A stretch of 12,026 bases of DNA, taken from assembly GCA_018238825.1 (NCBI GenBank), contig JABCSP010000038.1, positions 1 to 12,026 on the forward strand, read 5' to 3'. The DNA is from Candidatus Thorarchaeota archaeon (GTDB taxonomy: Archaea > Asgardarchaeota > Thorarchaeia > Thorarchaeales > Thorarchaeaceae). Within the stretch, counting starts at the first letter, position 1, and each line of letters opens with the position of its first letter. Below the pieces are notes generated by a model. The model was not told the DNA's origin. It did no database searches and saw only the letters and a list, made by a program, of their open reading frames with translations. This document shows positions 1-6,270 of this stretch, one piece after another. The translations under genes and the position numbers were made by a program.

Positions 1-608
1 GTAATTACTCTATCTTCTTCCGGATGTAGAAACCGGCCTTTTGAAGGATTCAAGCATCCGCCAGTAATTGTAACCGAGTAATCATCCCATAGAGATTCCT
101 CGACTTTCTCTGCACCCTGTTCTATCATGAGCTTCTCATATCTTGCATAACCTGCAAACAACTCATCTGGACCTTGTCCTGAGATGATCAGATTGTATCC
201 TCGTTCTCGGGCTTCTTGAGCTGCGAAGAAGAACGGAATAGCAATTTCTACATCCATTCTTTTTCTAGTCTTGATTGAATGTACTACTTGTGGAAGTGTT
301 TTCCATAATGAATCAGAATCAATCTTTACCTCTACAAGCTCCAGTGACATTTCTTTTGCTGCTCTTACTGCTACTTCCTCATCATGGGAACCCTCACATC
401 GCGCTGTTATGAGCAATGTATCCTCACAGTGTATCTTTGTCAATATAGCTGCAAGAGAACTATCTACACCTCCAGAGAAGAGAACTGCACATTTCTTCTC
501 TCCTTCCAGACGTGTGAATGAATTTTCCAGATGAAGTTTCAGAGAATCTAGAGCCTGGTTCGGACTTATGTCACGTTGTACAACTGGACGGATTACAAGG
601 TCTGACAT
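1..608 (-). CDS. Asparagine-synthase-type ATP pyrophosphatase, no amidotransferase domain (partial, 3' end off window)
   Basis: 202 codons are open from ATG at 608 to the left edge. The protein has the adenylating domain of asparagine synthetase: PP-loop SGGVDSS at residues 45-51, and the second nucleotide-binding motif SGQGPDELFAGY at 143-154, where family members usually read SG(E/Q)GADELFGGY. Near the edge, EEDRV resembles the RDDRV motif of the family. Known family members activate a carboxylate with ATP and transfer ammonia to it. Class B asparagine synthetases start with Cys2 of a glutaminase domain of about 200 residues. Here only about 40 residues precede the PP-loop, so ammonia must be free or come from a partner, or the substrate is not aspartate. 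A weak AGAGGAT lies about 12 bases before the start. It lies 62 bases downstream of the AbrB-like gene on the same strand. The ATP-pyrophosphatase fold is secure; the true substrate is not. Confidence 0.85.
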   Translation of the reverse strand, partial: MSDLVIRPVVQRDISPNQALDSLKLHLENSFTRLEGEKKCAVLFSGGVDSSLAAILTKIHCEDTLLITARCEGSHDEEVAVRAAKEMSLELVEVKIDSDSLWKTLPQVVHSIKTRKRMDVEIAIPFFFAAQEARERGYNLIISGQGPDELFAGYARYEKLMIEQGAEKVEESLWDDYSVTITGGCLNPSKGRFLHPEEDRVI

Positions 609-670
609 GTGAACCAAATATCCTCTGATTTTTGATAAGCCTTGGTATGTCCAAAGTACGATCTATAATA

Positions 671-1069
671 TCAATTAGGTACATCTTGAAGCAGAACTTG
701 TTTGACCCCGGTGATCTTGTTCAATCGCTGATTGAAGTCATCTACTTCAGTATTCAATTGCTGAGGTGTGAAGTAGCATTCGTAATAGCATTGGTCGGCC
801 GCTTGGCAAATCCCACTTGTAAAGAGAATATCTTCAAGACCAACTTCCATGAAGACCATTGTGAGTTCTTCTAGGAAGCTCTTGCTGAGTTTATCAATGA
901 CGAGCTTCATATACATAACACGCTCGCTATCAACTGGATACATCTTCACATTGCCATCTTTCATAATAAGAATGGTCAATCCATATTGAACACCAATCTT
1001 CTCAATGAACTCTGCTGGCAGAGTGATTGTATCACCCTTTTCGATTTTTAGAACTCGTGCTTGAGTCAT
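671..1069 (-). CDS. AbrB/SpoVT-type domain protein with C-terminal ACT-like domain
   Basis: A 132-residue protein. Residues 4-46 (ARVLKIEKGDTITLPAEF, then IGVQYGLTILIMKDG and YPV) have the pattern of an AbrB/MazE swapped-hairpin DNA-binding domain: a basic first strand, then LPAEF and a G-rich second strand. Residues from about 80 to the end alternate strand and helix and finish with LNKITGVKQVLLQDV, typical of the last helix and strand of an ACT or ferredoxin-like ligand domain. The core DILFTSGICQAADQCYYECY is cysteine-rich. I infer a one-component regulator that senses a small molecule, possibly an amino acid given the asparagine-synthase-like neighbour. ATG 1069 is chosen over the upstream in-frame TTG at 1108 because AAGGGTGA lies directly before it and the AbrB domain starts there. 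Regulatory targets cannot be read from the sequence; the ACT assignment is by pattern only. Confidence 0.7.
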   Translation of the reverse strand: MTQARVLKIEKGDTITLPAEFIEKIGVQYGLTILIMKDGNVKMYPVDSERVMYMKLVIDKLSKSFLEELTMVFMEVGLEDILFTSGICQAADQCYYECYFTPQQLNTEVDDFNQRLNKITGVKQVLLQDVPN

Positions 1070-1127
1070 GTCACCCTTGCTCAAATGTTTCTGCCTCCAG
1101 ACAGTCAATGGGCTTCTTGTCGGTATT

Positions 1128-1140
1128 GATTATATCTCTT
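1128..1140 (-). promoter_or_regulatory. Putative TATA box/BRE for the AbrB-ACT gene
   Basis: On the minus strand AAGAGATATAATC forms a good archaeal TATA-like element, with purines upstream as expected of a BRE. Transcription starting about 25 bases downstream, near 1107, would give a leader of about 38 bases carrying the AAGGGTGA ribosome site. It lies in the 87-base gap after the 526-residue gene, so the regulator can be transcribed separately from its upstream neighbour. Confidence 0.4.
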
Positions 1141-1156
1141 GTGGGAAGTATAATAT

Positions 1157-2737
1157 TTATTGACTTGCACCAAACCATCTACGAATTCTGGTCAAAGCTT
1201 CAATTTCTGGCTTCTCGACAACTCGGAGATTCCATTTACACGCTTCGTCACTTGTATATTCAAGAAAGGCAACCTCCCCCTCAGAGCGAATCCTCTCCAT
1301 CTCTTGGAGTTTTCCGATTAACCATGCCTTCCTTGATACTGGCATTCTTGATGTAGCTAAGTCAAATAATGCTGGGTGAAGATCAAATATCAATGCTCTC
1401 TCTTGCATGTATTCGATAACCCCTTCTTGCAGAGCCTGACTAATCTTCTCTCTATCTGTGAAGAATGAAGCAGCCACTGACATATTTGGGTATTTAATAG
1501 GAATATTCAACGCAAATTTAAATGACCTATTGAATTTTGACAGGTGTGTTGCGGCATCCAGGAAAAGAATTGTTTCAGGTTTTCCTTCGAACTCATCTTC
1601 AGAAATATCAATATGAGGTCTGGAAAGGGTGTCATCTTTTTCAATCATAGATTGAATTAACTGGTCTGTTACTGGTGGAAGATCTTCTTCTGATATTCCT
1701 TCTAGGGATTCGTATGTTAGAAATTCATCATCAAAATCTTTTTTGTGCTTGTCTTTCTTCTTCTTATCATCAATCTTTCTTGGTCGTCTGTGTGGTGGAA
1801 TATATCCAATCTCCTCCACTAAATGCTGAAGAACTAATGGGAGGAACAGATCATAGAGGGTACTCCGTGTTTCAATTATGAGGAGAATCGGTTTGAATGA
1901 GCTTACAGCATCAATTAGACCTGATTTAAATTCTGGAGAATCGTCGAAGAATTTCCTTAGGTTCTCTTCAGTATAACCCTTTTCAACTCTCTCGGCCCAT
2001 TCATGATAGACTTCTTTCATCTCTTGTTTTCTGCGGTCTTTGACTAGACTCATGAACTTCCCTAGGTACTTCACACCGCGAGTCACAGCTGTTGTTGGAC
2101 TGATGAATACCGTCATTAATCCAACAGCTTCTCCTGCATACTCGCTCGCTTCAGTACTTCGAATCTTGCCCATTACTTCTTCCGTGAGGGATGGCGGTCC
2201 TAATTTTTCAACAAGAACTTCTATCATTCCTGCAAAGTCTTCAAATGCCGCATCTGCAGGTGCAATAATTTCTCCAACTGGTGATGCATCTGATAATACC
2301 TCAGAAAATACATTGGGCCGCTTTGCAAGCCAGCTTAACGGGATTTTCAAGGTTTGGTATTCATGAAGCCATTTTCGCTCAGTATCCTTAGATCCAACGT
2401 AATATTTGGTTGCATCAGGAAATAACCCCTCAAAAAGTTCCATGAACTGGTCAAATCCGGGTTTGGTGCTAAGTCCCATCTCTCCTTTTTCCATTGCATC
2501 AACCACTATAACAAGACCAGATTCTTTTTTCTTAGCAATTTTTGCCATAGTTAACATTACTTGTTTTGGTGATAGATAGAGAAGGTCACTCTCTGCATAT
2601 GGTGCATCGTAAAATGAGAATAGTCCCAGACGTTTCCACTCCTTCTTTAGAAGGCTGGTATTCGCAAGGTGGGAGAACCACTCATACCCACGTTTGTATC
2701 TTGGGATTGATTCTTCATCAATTTCGGAGTGTGCCAT
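1157..2737 (-). CDS. Uncharacterised 526-residue soluble protein
   Basis: I do not recognise a family. The protein has no signal peptide and no convincing membrane helix. Three short hydrophobic beta-like strands end in acidic or polar residues: SGLVIVVDAMEKGE in the N-terminal quarter, PILLIIETRS near the middle, and ETILFLDAATHL in the C-terminal third. They could be core strands of repeated alpha/beta domains, and the last has a Walker-B-like look, but there is no P-loop. A lysine/aspartate-rich, probably disordered linker sits around residues 323-339 (DDKKKKDKHKKDFDDEF), followed by an acidic stretch, dividing the protein into a mainly helical N-terminal part and a C-terminal domain of about 150 residues. 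ATG 2737 is preceded by TAAGGTG with a six-base spacer, so it is preferred to the in-frame TTG at 2764. It lies 80 bases downstream of the secreted toroid gene. It may be a lineage-specific protein. Confidence 0.8.
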   Translation of the reverse strand: MAHSEIDEESIPRYKRGYEWFSHLANTSLLKKEWKRLGLFSFYDAPYAESDLLYLSPKQVMLTMAKIAKKKESGLVIVVDAMEKGEMGLSTKPGFDQFMELFEGLFPDATKYYVGSKDTERKWLHEYQTLKIPLSWLAKRPNVFSEVLSDASPVGEIIAPADAAFEDFAGMIEVLVEKLGPPSLTEEVMGKIRSTEASEYAGEAVGLMTVFISPTTAVTRGVKYLGKFMSLVKDRRKQEMKEVYHEWAERVEKGYTEENLRKFFDDSPEFKSGLIDAVSSFKPILLIIETRSTLYDLFLPLVLQHLVEEIGYIPPHRRPRKIDDKKKKDKHKKDFDDEFLTYESLEGISEEDLPPVTDQLIQSMIEKDDTLSRPHIDISEDEFEGKPETILFLDAATHLSKFNRSFKFALNIPIKYPNMSVAASFFTDREKISQALQEGVIEYMQERALIFDLHPALFDLATSRMPVSRKAWLIGKLQEMERIRSEGEVAFLEYTSDEACKWNLRVVEKPEIEALTRIRRWFGASQ

Positions 2738-2798
2738 GAAATACACCTTATAGTAGCTGGCCAATAATGACCTTGTGGGCTTGTTTGCAGTAGAGGAG

Positions 2799-2814
2799 TG
2801 ATAAAGCTTTGTCT
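2799..2814 (-). promoter_or_regulatory. Weak TATA-like element before the 526-residue gene
   Basis: The minus strand reads CAAAGCTTTATCAC, with the TATA-like core CTTTATCA after a purine-rich CAAAG. A start about 25 bases on, near 2780, would leave about 40 bases before ATG 2737. It overlaps the end of the upstream gene's trailer, so read-through from that gene is equally possible. Confidence 0.25.
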
Positions 2815-2817
2815 CTA

Positions 2818-4020
2818 TTAATCTCTACGAATACTAACAATCGCCAACACAAGACCCACTATAAGAAGGCCTCCAATGGCTACATATCTCCAGTCGAGAA
2901 CTATTCCGGTATCAAGGAATGGATCAACTGAACCCGCGAGTATGGTAGCTGCGTTTCCGAACAGGTTCAATAATTCACAGGCTTGTCCTGCATATACCAA
3001 ATTACCAAGACTTGCTCCAGGAATGTATCCCCACGAACCATCTTCAACTTGGCAGTTCAAAATGAAGTCAATCGCCATTGACTCATTGACTGAAATAAGA
3101 CCACCAGAATACTCCAATAGTTTTAGAGCATAGTAAGTACTCTGGAAATTTGGATCTTCAGTTTCGAATCCTTCTTCAAAACCACCTGAGAAATCATCAT
3201 CATACGCGTCTATTACTTGCCTTGCAAGAATCCAGTTTGATGCATCTTGAAGACCTGGAACTACTCCTACACTAGGTAGTAAATCAAGCGCCAATATTCC
3301 TGCTGCAGTTGGAGTGACTCCAATTAAATTTGAGGTTGGACTTAGTTTGAAACCCTCATCAAAACTGCAATCATTGATCCATTGCTGTGTCAATGACTCA
3401 TTAGCAAGAATATCCCAAGCATTAAGGGATGAATCGTAGGTACTGAGAAAATCTATGATATAAAGTGCTTCATATGTTGATACAATATCTGGGCTATTTC
3501 CTGGAATTTTACTAAAGCCTCCAGATTCGGTCTGTGTTCGATTAATGAAAACTAACAGAGCGCTCTTGTCAATATCCTTGTTTGCGATTCCAGGATAATC
3601 TGCTTGAGCCTTTAGCATCTCTAGCAGAATGATACCCATGTAGGTCATTCCCATTGTGACAGGACCTATTAGATACTCACTGAATCCTCCATATCTCTCT
3701 AGGTCCAGCTCAACATCTAGGTCATTTGAACTCCATTGACGTAAAATTAGAGAATCTAGAGCTTTAGTGAGGTTGATTGGTGGAGGCCTGGTATCAAGAG
3801 ATCCAAGTTCATCCAGTGCGAGAATGGCTCCATATGTTGCATCAACGCGAACAACGTCATCGAGAGGAGGACTATAACCACCTCTCACTGCATCGTATCT
3901 CCCACTGATATAGGAAGATAGAGAATCAAATCTAGTTGCTGCAGCAACTGGTTGTGCTGATGCTGCGACTAACACGAGCATAAATGCGAATGCAATTGTA
4001 ATTATCTTGACCCTTTTCAT
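2818..4020 (-). CDS. Secreted, membrane-anchored prenyltransferase/squalene-oxidase-repeat (alpha/alpha toroid) protein
   Basis: A 400-residue protein. Residues 1 to about 27 form a classic signal peptide: MKR, a hydrophobic stretch, then AQPVAAA. A C-terminal helix (VAIGGLLIVGLVLAIVSI) followed by RRD anchors it with the bulk outside the cell. The body carries recurring Gly-Gly-Phe or Gly-Ser-Trp turns between helix pairs: RGGYSPP, YGGFSEYL, SGGFSKIPG, SGGFEEGF, DGSWGYIPG. This is the signature of the prenyltransferase/squalene oxidase repeat family, which builds an alpha/alpha barrel. No convincing DXDD cyclase motif or prenyltransferase zinc site is visible, so it may be a binding or structural toroid rather than an enzyme. 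Four N-glycosylation sequons (NLT, NRT and two NES) fit a surface glycoprotein. ATG 4020 is chosen because the signal peptide begins there, with GGGATG upstream. GTG at 4062 would add 14 residues in front of it. Confidence 0.8.
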   Translation of the reverse strand: MKRVKIITIAFAFMLVLVAASAQPVAAATRFDSLSSYISGRYDAVRGGYSPPLDDVVRVDATYGAILALDELGSLDTRPPPINLTKALDSLILRQWSSNDLDVELDLERYGGFSEYLIGPVTMGMTYMGIILLEMLKAQADYPGIANKDIDKSALLVFINRTQTESGGFSKIPGNSPDIVSTYEALYIIDFLSTYDSSLNAWDILANESLTQQWINDCSFDEGFKLSPTSNLIGVTPTAAGILALDLLPSVGVVPGLQDASNWILARQVIDAYDDDFSGGFEEGFETEDPNFQSTYYALKLLEYSGGLISVNESMAIDFILNCQVEDGSWGYIPGASLGNLVYAGQACELLNLFGNAATILAGSVDPFLDTGIVLDWRYVAIGGLLIVGLVLAIVSIRRD

Positions 4021-4091
4021 GACAACATCCCGGTCAAATTTGATGCAACTGAGAAGCTTCACTCAGCGCGTTGAGCATCGGACTGGGTGGT

Positions 4092-4107
4092 TGTTATTAA
4101 CGTTTCC
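4092..4107 (-). promoter_or_regulatory. Putative BRE/TATA for the toroid gene
   Basis: The minus strand reads GGAAACGTTAATAACA: a purine-rich GGAAAC (BRE-like) followed by TTAATAA (TATA-like). Initiation about 25 bases downstream, near 4071, would give a leader of about 50 bases to ATG 4020. Confidence 0.4.
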
Positions 4108-4161
4108 CATCCTCAGGAGTCGTACTAACTAACTTTCCCAATACGGTTTTCATTAACGAAT

Positions 4162-4176
4162 CAATTTCTCAAATTG
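4162..4176. repeat. Small inverted repeat CAATTT-CTC-AAATTG
   Basis: Two perfect six-base arms flank a three-base loop. It lies about 65 bases upstream of the putative TATA box of the toroid gene, so it may be an operator-like site. It is short and AT-rich, so chance is possible. Confidence 0.35.
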
Positions 4177-4255
4177 TTTGAATAATTCCACAAACTGATA
4201 AGCAACACTCACATCAGTAAATTCGGCGGTCGATGAAGCTATAATTACTGTCGGA

Positions 4256-4269
4256 GAATAAATTTATTC
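4256..4269. repeat. 14-base perfect palindrome GAATAAATTTATTC
   Basis: It is fully self-complementary with no loop, about 47 bases past the end of thioredoxin reductase. The form fits a binding site for a dimeric winged-helix regulator better than an RNA hairpin. No partner copy was seen in the window. Confidence 0.4.
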
Positions 4270-4315
4270 GATGACGAAACGGTGAGCAGCTGAGACTTGC
4301 CACTTTCTCCTTTAT

Positions 4316-5278
4316 CTAAGCAAATCCTCTCTTTCCTTCTTCTCCTCTCTGAAGTTTTCTGACATATGCATAAGCTGAATCTGCAGCGATAGCACCATGC
4401 CCTACTGCAACTACAATCTGTTTCATAGATTCGACAACATCACCAGCAGCATAGACCCCAGGAATATTTGTTGCCTGTTTTGCATCAACAAGGACTTCGC
4501 CTCGATCATTTGTTTCTACACCAATACTCTTTGCTAGAGAACTCTCCGGCTTTGAGCCCAGTGCAATGAAGGCACCCTCTATTTCAAGAGTTGTCTGATC
4601 ACTTGTCTTTACATTTTCAAGAACAAGTGCATTCACGAGATTGTCTCCCTTGATTTCTTTGACAATTGAATCCCAGAGAATCTCCACATCTGATTTGAAG
4701 ATATAGTCCTGCAGGATTTTCTCTGCTCTGAGTTCGTCCCTGCGATGAATTAGATACACCTTTTTTGTTAGCTCGGCTAAATAGAGTGCTTCAGTTACTG
4801 CTGTATTTCCACCGCCAACGACCGCTACTGTTTTGTCTCTGAATAATGGGCCGTCGCATGTGGCACAAAAGGAAACTCCACGGCCAGTGAGCATCTCCTC
4901 TCCTGGTACACCCAGATGTCGATGTCCTCCACCTGTAGCTATAATGACTGCATTAGCTCGATAAACACCCCGGCGAGTATCAAGCAGAAAAATGCCATTT
5001 TCATCTTCACAGTCGATACTACGTACGTCTGTTATTTCCTTGATTTTGGCACCACATTTTTTCACTTGTTCTTTCATTTTGGAAGCAAGGTCAATTCCAA
5101 CAATGAATGTATAGCCTGGGTAGTTCTCTATACCAGGACTTGTGGCTTGTGCACCGCCCAAGACTTTTCCTTCAATTAGAAGTGTCCTGAGTCCATATCT
5201 TGCTCCATAAATTGCTGCTGTCATCCCAGCTGGTCCGCCGCCAATGACGATTAGTTCCCAATCTAATTCTTCTGTCAA
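4316..5278 (-). CDS. trxB: Thioredoxin reductase (NADPH, FAD-dependent)
   Basis: The 320-residue length is typical of low-molecular-weight thioredoxin reductases. The FAD-binding GGGPAG is at residues 13-18 and the redox-active CATC at 138-141, followed by DGP. The second dinucleotide-binding motif GGGNTA lies at about 155-160, and HRRDELRA at 178-185 carries the arginines that normally bind the NADPH 2'-phosphate. The C-terminal FAD motif GVYAAGDVVE is intact. It should transfer electrons from NADPH through FAD and the CATC pair to thioredoxin or glutaredoxin-like proteins in the cytoplasm. The start is TTG (TTGACAGAAGAA), supported by GGAG eight bases upstream and by no ATG fitting better. 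It follows the P-loop gene by 56 bases and may be the last gene of a thermosome-led unit. Confidence 0.95.
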   Translation of the reverse strand: MTEELDWELIVIGGGPAGMTAAIYGARYGLRTLLIEGKVLGGAQATSPGIENYPGYTFIVGIDLASKMKEQVKKCGAKIKEITDVRSIDCEDENGIFLLDTRRGVYRANAVIIATGGGHRHLGVPGEEMLTGRGVSFCATCDGPLFRDKTVAVVGGGNTAVTEALYLAELTKKVYLIHRRDELRAEKILQDYIFKSDVEILWDSIVKEIKGDNLVNALVLENVKTSDQTTLEIEGAFIALGSKPESSLAKSIGVETNDRGEVLVDAKQATNIPGVYAAGDVVESMKQIVVAVGHGAIAADSAYAYVRKLQRGEEGKRGFA

Positions 5279-5334
5279 TACAATTTCTCCGCAGTTTTGG
5301 TCCCTATTGCACAGGTAAAAACCATGATTAGTGC

Positions 5335-6204
5335 TTAATCATTCTTTCCCGTGTGGCACTCGATTTCAATCTTTGTCATTTTATCACAATCTAGTACAGT
5401 ACCTGGTTTAATCTCAACTCGATTTATTGGTTTTAGAAGGTCTGACATTCGACTGAAAGTCACTTCTCGAATTGGTAATCTTTCCTTGTGATATAGGAAT
5501 GTTGCTTTACGAAAGCGCTCTGGATCATAGCCAAAGATATGTCCTGGAGTTACAACAAGCACATGGTCTACCTCTAGCAGGTTTTCCCATGGCCAAGCTG
5601 CATCATTAAATGATTCTATGATGATGTTTTCTGCTGACTTCTCAATCTGTGCAAATGATTCTGAAACATAGTTTTCGAAATGTTGGTGTTCGAATTCCTG
5701 AAATGTTTCAAGATTGTGAGCAGAGAATATGCTTGAGTTGTGAGAGAGCTTTCCTGTTTCCTCAAGACCTATGATCACACGCTCTTCTTCTACAAGTGAA
5801 TCCGCAATGAGCATTGTTGTATCAAACTCCTCATCTACCGGTCGACTGAATCTTTGCATTACCAGAATAGAGCTACCTCCAGCTAACCCGAGACTCGAGT
5901 GTAGGTTCTGGAGCGGTCTCTCAATCCTTGCGGGAACGAAAAGACTGTGAATTGGATTCATCAGAAACAAGTCGTTCTTGAGGTCTAGTTCTTTCTTGAC
6001 ATGAGACGCATCTTTTGATACAAGTTTCCCAATCTCAAGACATTGTCTAGTGTGTTCATGATTGTACCAGTAGTTATGACCACTAACAGGTTTGAAATAT
6101 TCAACAGATTGCCCAGAATCTTGCAGACCCTTTCCTAGCTCCACAGCAAGACGGGTCTTACCAGAATCAAAAGAATTTGCCCCTACAATCAATATTCTGG
6201 CCAT
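5335..6204 (-). CDS. Dethiobiotin-synthetase/CobB-like P-loop NTPase
   Basis: A 289-residue protein starting MARILIVG, with Walker A GANSFDSGKT at residues 8-17. The spacing and the following FKPVSGHNYWY recall the GKT and KPV motifs of dethiobiotin synthetase and CobB-type SIMIBI ATPases. A second hydrophobic strand, ENIIIESFND, could be Walker B. The C-terminal segment after VLVVTPG is beta-rich and ends in a charged tail with CDKMTKIEIECHTG. I believe similar stand-alone ATPases occur in other archaea without an assigned reaction; biotin synthesis cannot be claimed because the rest of the protein is unlike BioD and no bio genes are near. AGAGGT eight bases before ATG 6204 and the protein fold set the start. 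An upstream in-frame ATG at 6258 lies in the hairpin and is rejected. It sits between thermosome and thioredoxin reductase. Confidence 0.8.
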   Translation of the reverse strand: MARILIVGANSFDSGKTRLAVELGKGLQDSGQSVEYFKPVSGHNYWYNHEHTRQCLEIGKLVSKDASHVKKELDLKNDLFLMNPIHSLFVPARIERPLQNLHSSLGLAGGSSILVMQRFSRPVDEEFDTTMLIADSLVEEERVIIGLEETGKLSHNSSIFSAHNLETFQEFEHQHFENYVSESFAQIEKSAENIIIESFNDAAWPWENLLEVDHVLVVTPGHIFGYDPERFRKATFLYHKERLPIREVTFSRMSDLLKPINRVEIKPGTVLDCDKMTKIEIECHTGKND

Positions 6205-6219
6205 TTTGAATACCTCTAT

Positions 6220-6252
6220 GAAAAAGAGAATGAGTGGAGCCTTGCGGCTCCA
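6220..6252 (-). terminator. Hairpin plus U-rich tract after the thermosome gene
   Basis: The minus-strand transcript reads U-GGAGCC-GCAA-GGCUCC-A, a perfect seven-pair stem with a GNRA tetraloop, then CUCAUUCUCUUUUUC. It lies 19 bases past the thermosome stop and just before the AGAGGT site of the next gene. It resembles an intrinsic terminator or partial attenuator. It could also be a 3' stability element that keeps chaperonin mRNA more abundant than the downstream message. Confidence 0.55.
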
Positions 6253-6270
6253 TTTCATCTATGTTTGTTA

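Larger units (their letters stand above)
4021..4315. other. 295-base non-coding gap between thioredoxin reductase and the toroid gene
   Basis: No credible reading frame or RNA gene is visible. The gap contains a candidate promoter for the leftward toroid gene (4092-4107), the inverted repeat at 4162-4176 and the 14-base palindrome at 4256-4269. No clear U-tract terminator follows thioredoxin reductase on the minus strand. Confidence 0.6.

Noticed and set aside
2738..2764. Upstream TTG start adding nine residues to the 526-residue protein
   Set aside because: The TAAGGTG ribosome site lies inside this extension, directly before ATG 2737.
3178..3220. Asp-rich DAYDDDFSGGF in the toroid protein as a DXDD cyclase motif
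   Set aside because: The spacing and context do not fit the catalytic acid motif of squalene/hopene cyclases.
4021..4062. GTG start adding 14 residues to the toroid protein
   Set aside because: It would place a polar segment before a textbook signal peptide, and no ribosome site precedes it.
6205..6258. ATG start adding 18 residues to the P-loop protein
   Set aside because: The extension is made of the hairpin and U-tract sequence; the fold and AGAGGT site support ATG 6204.
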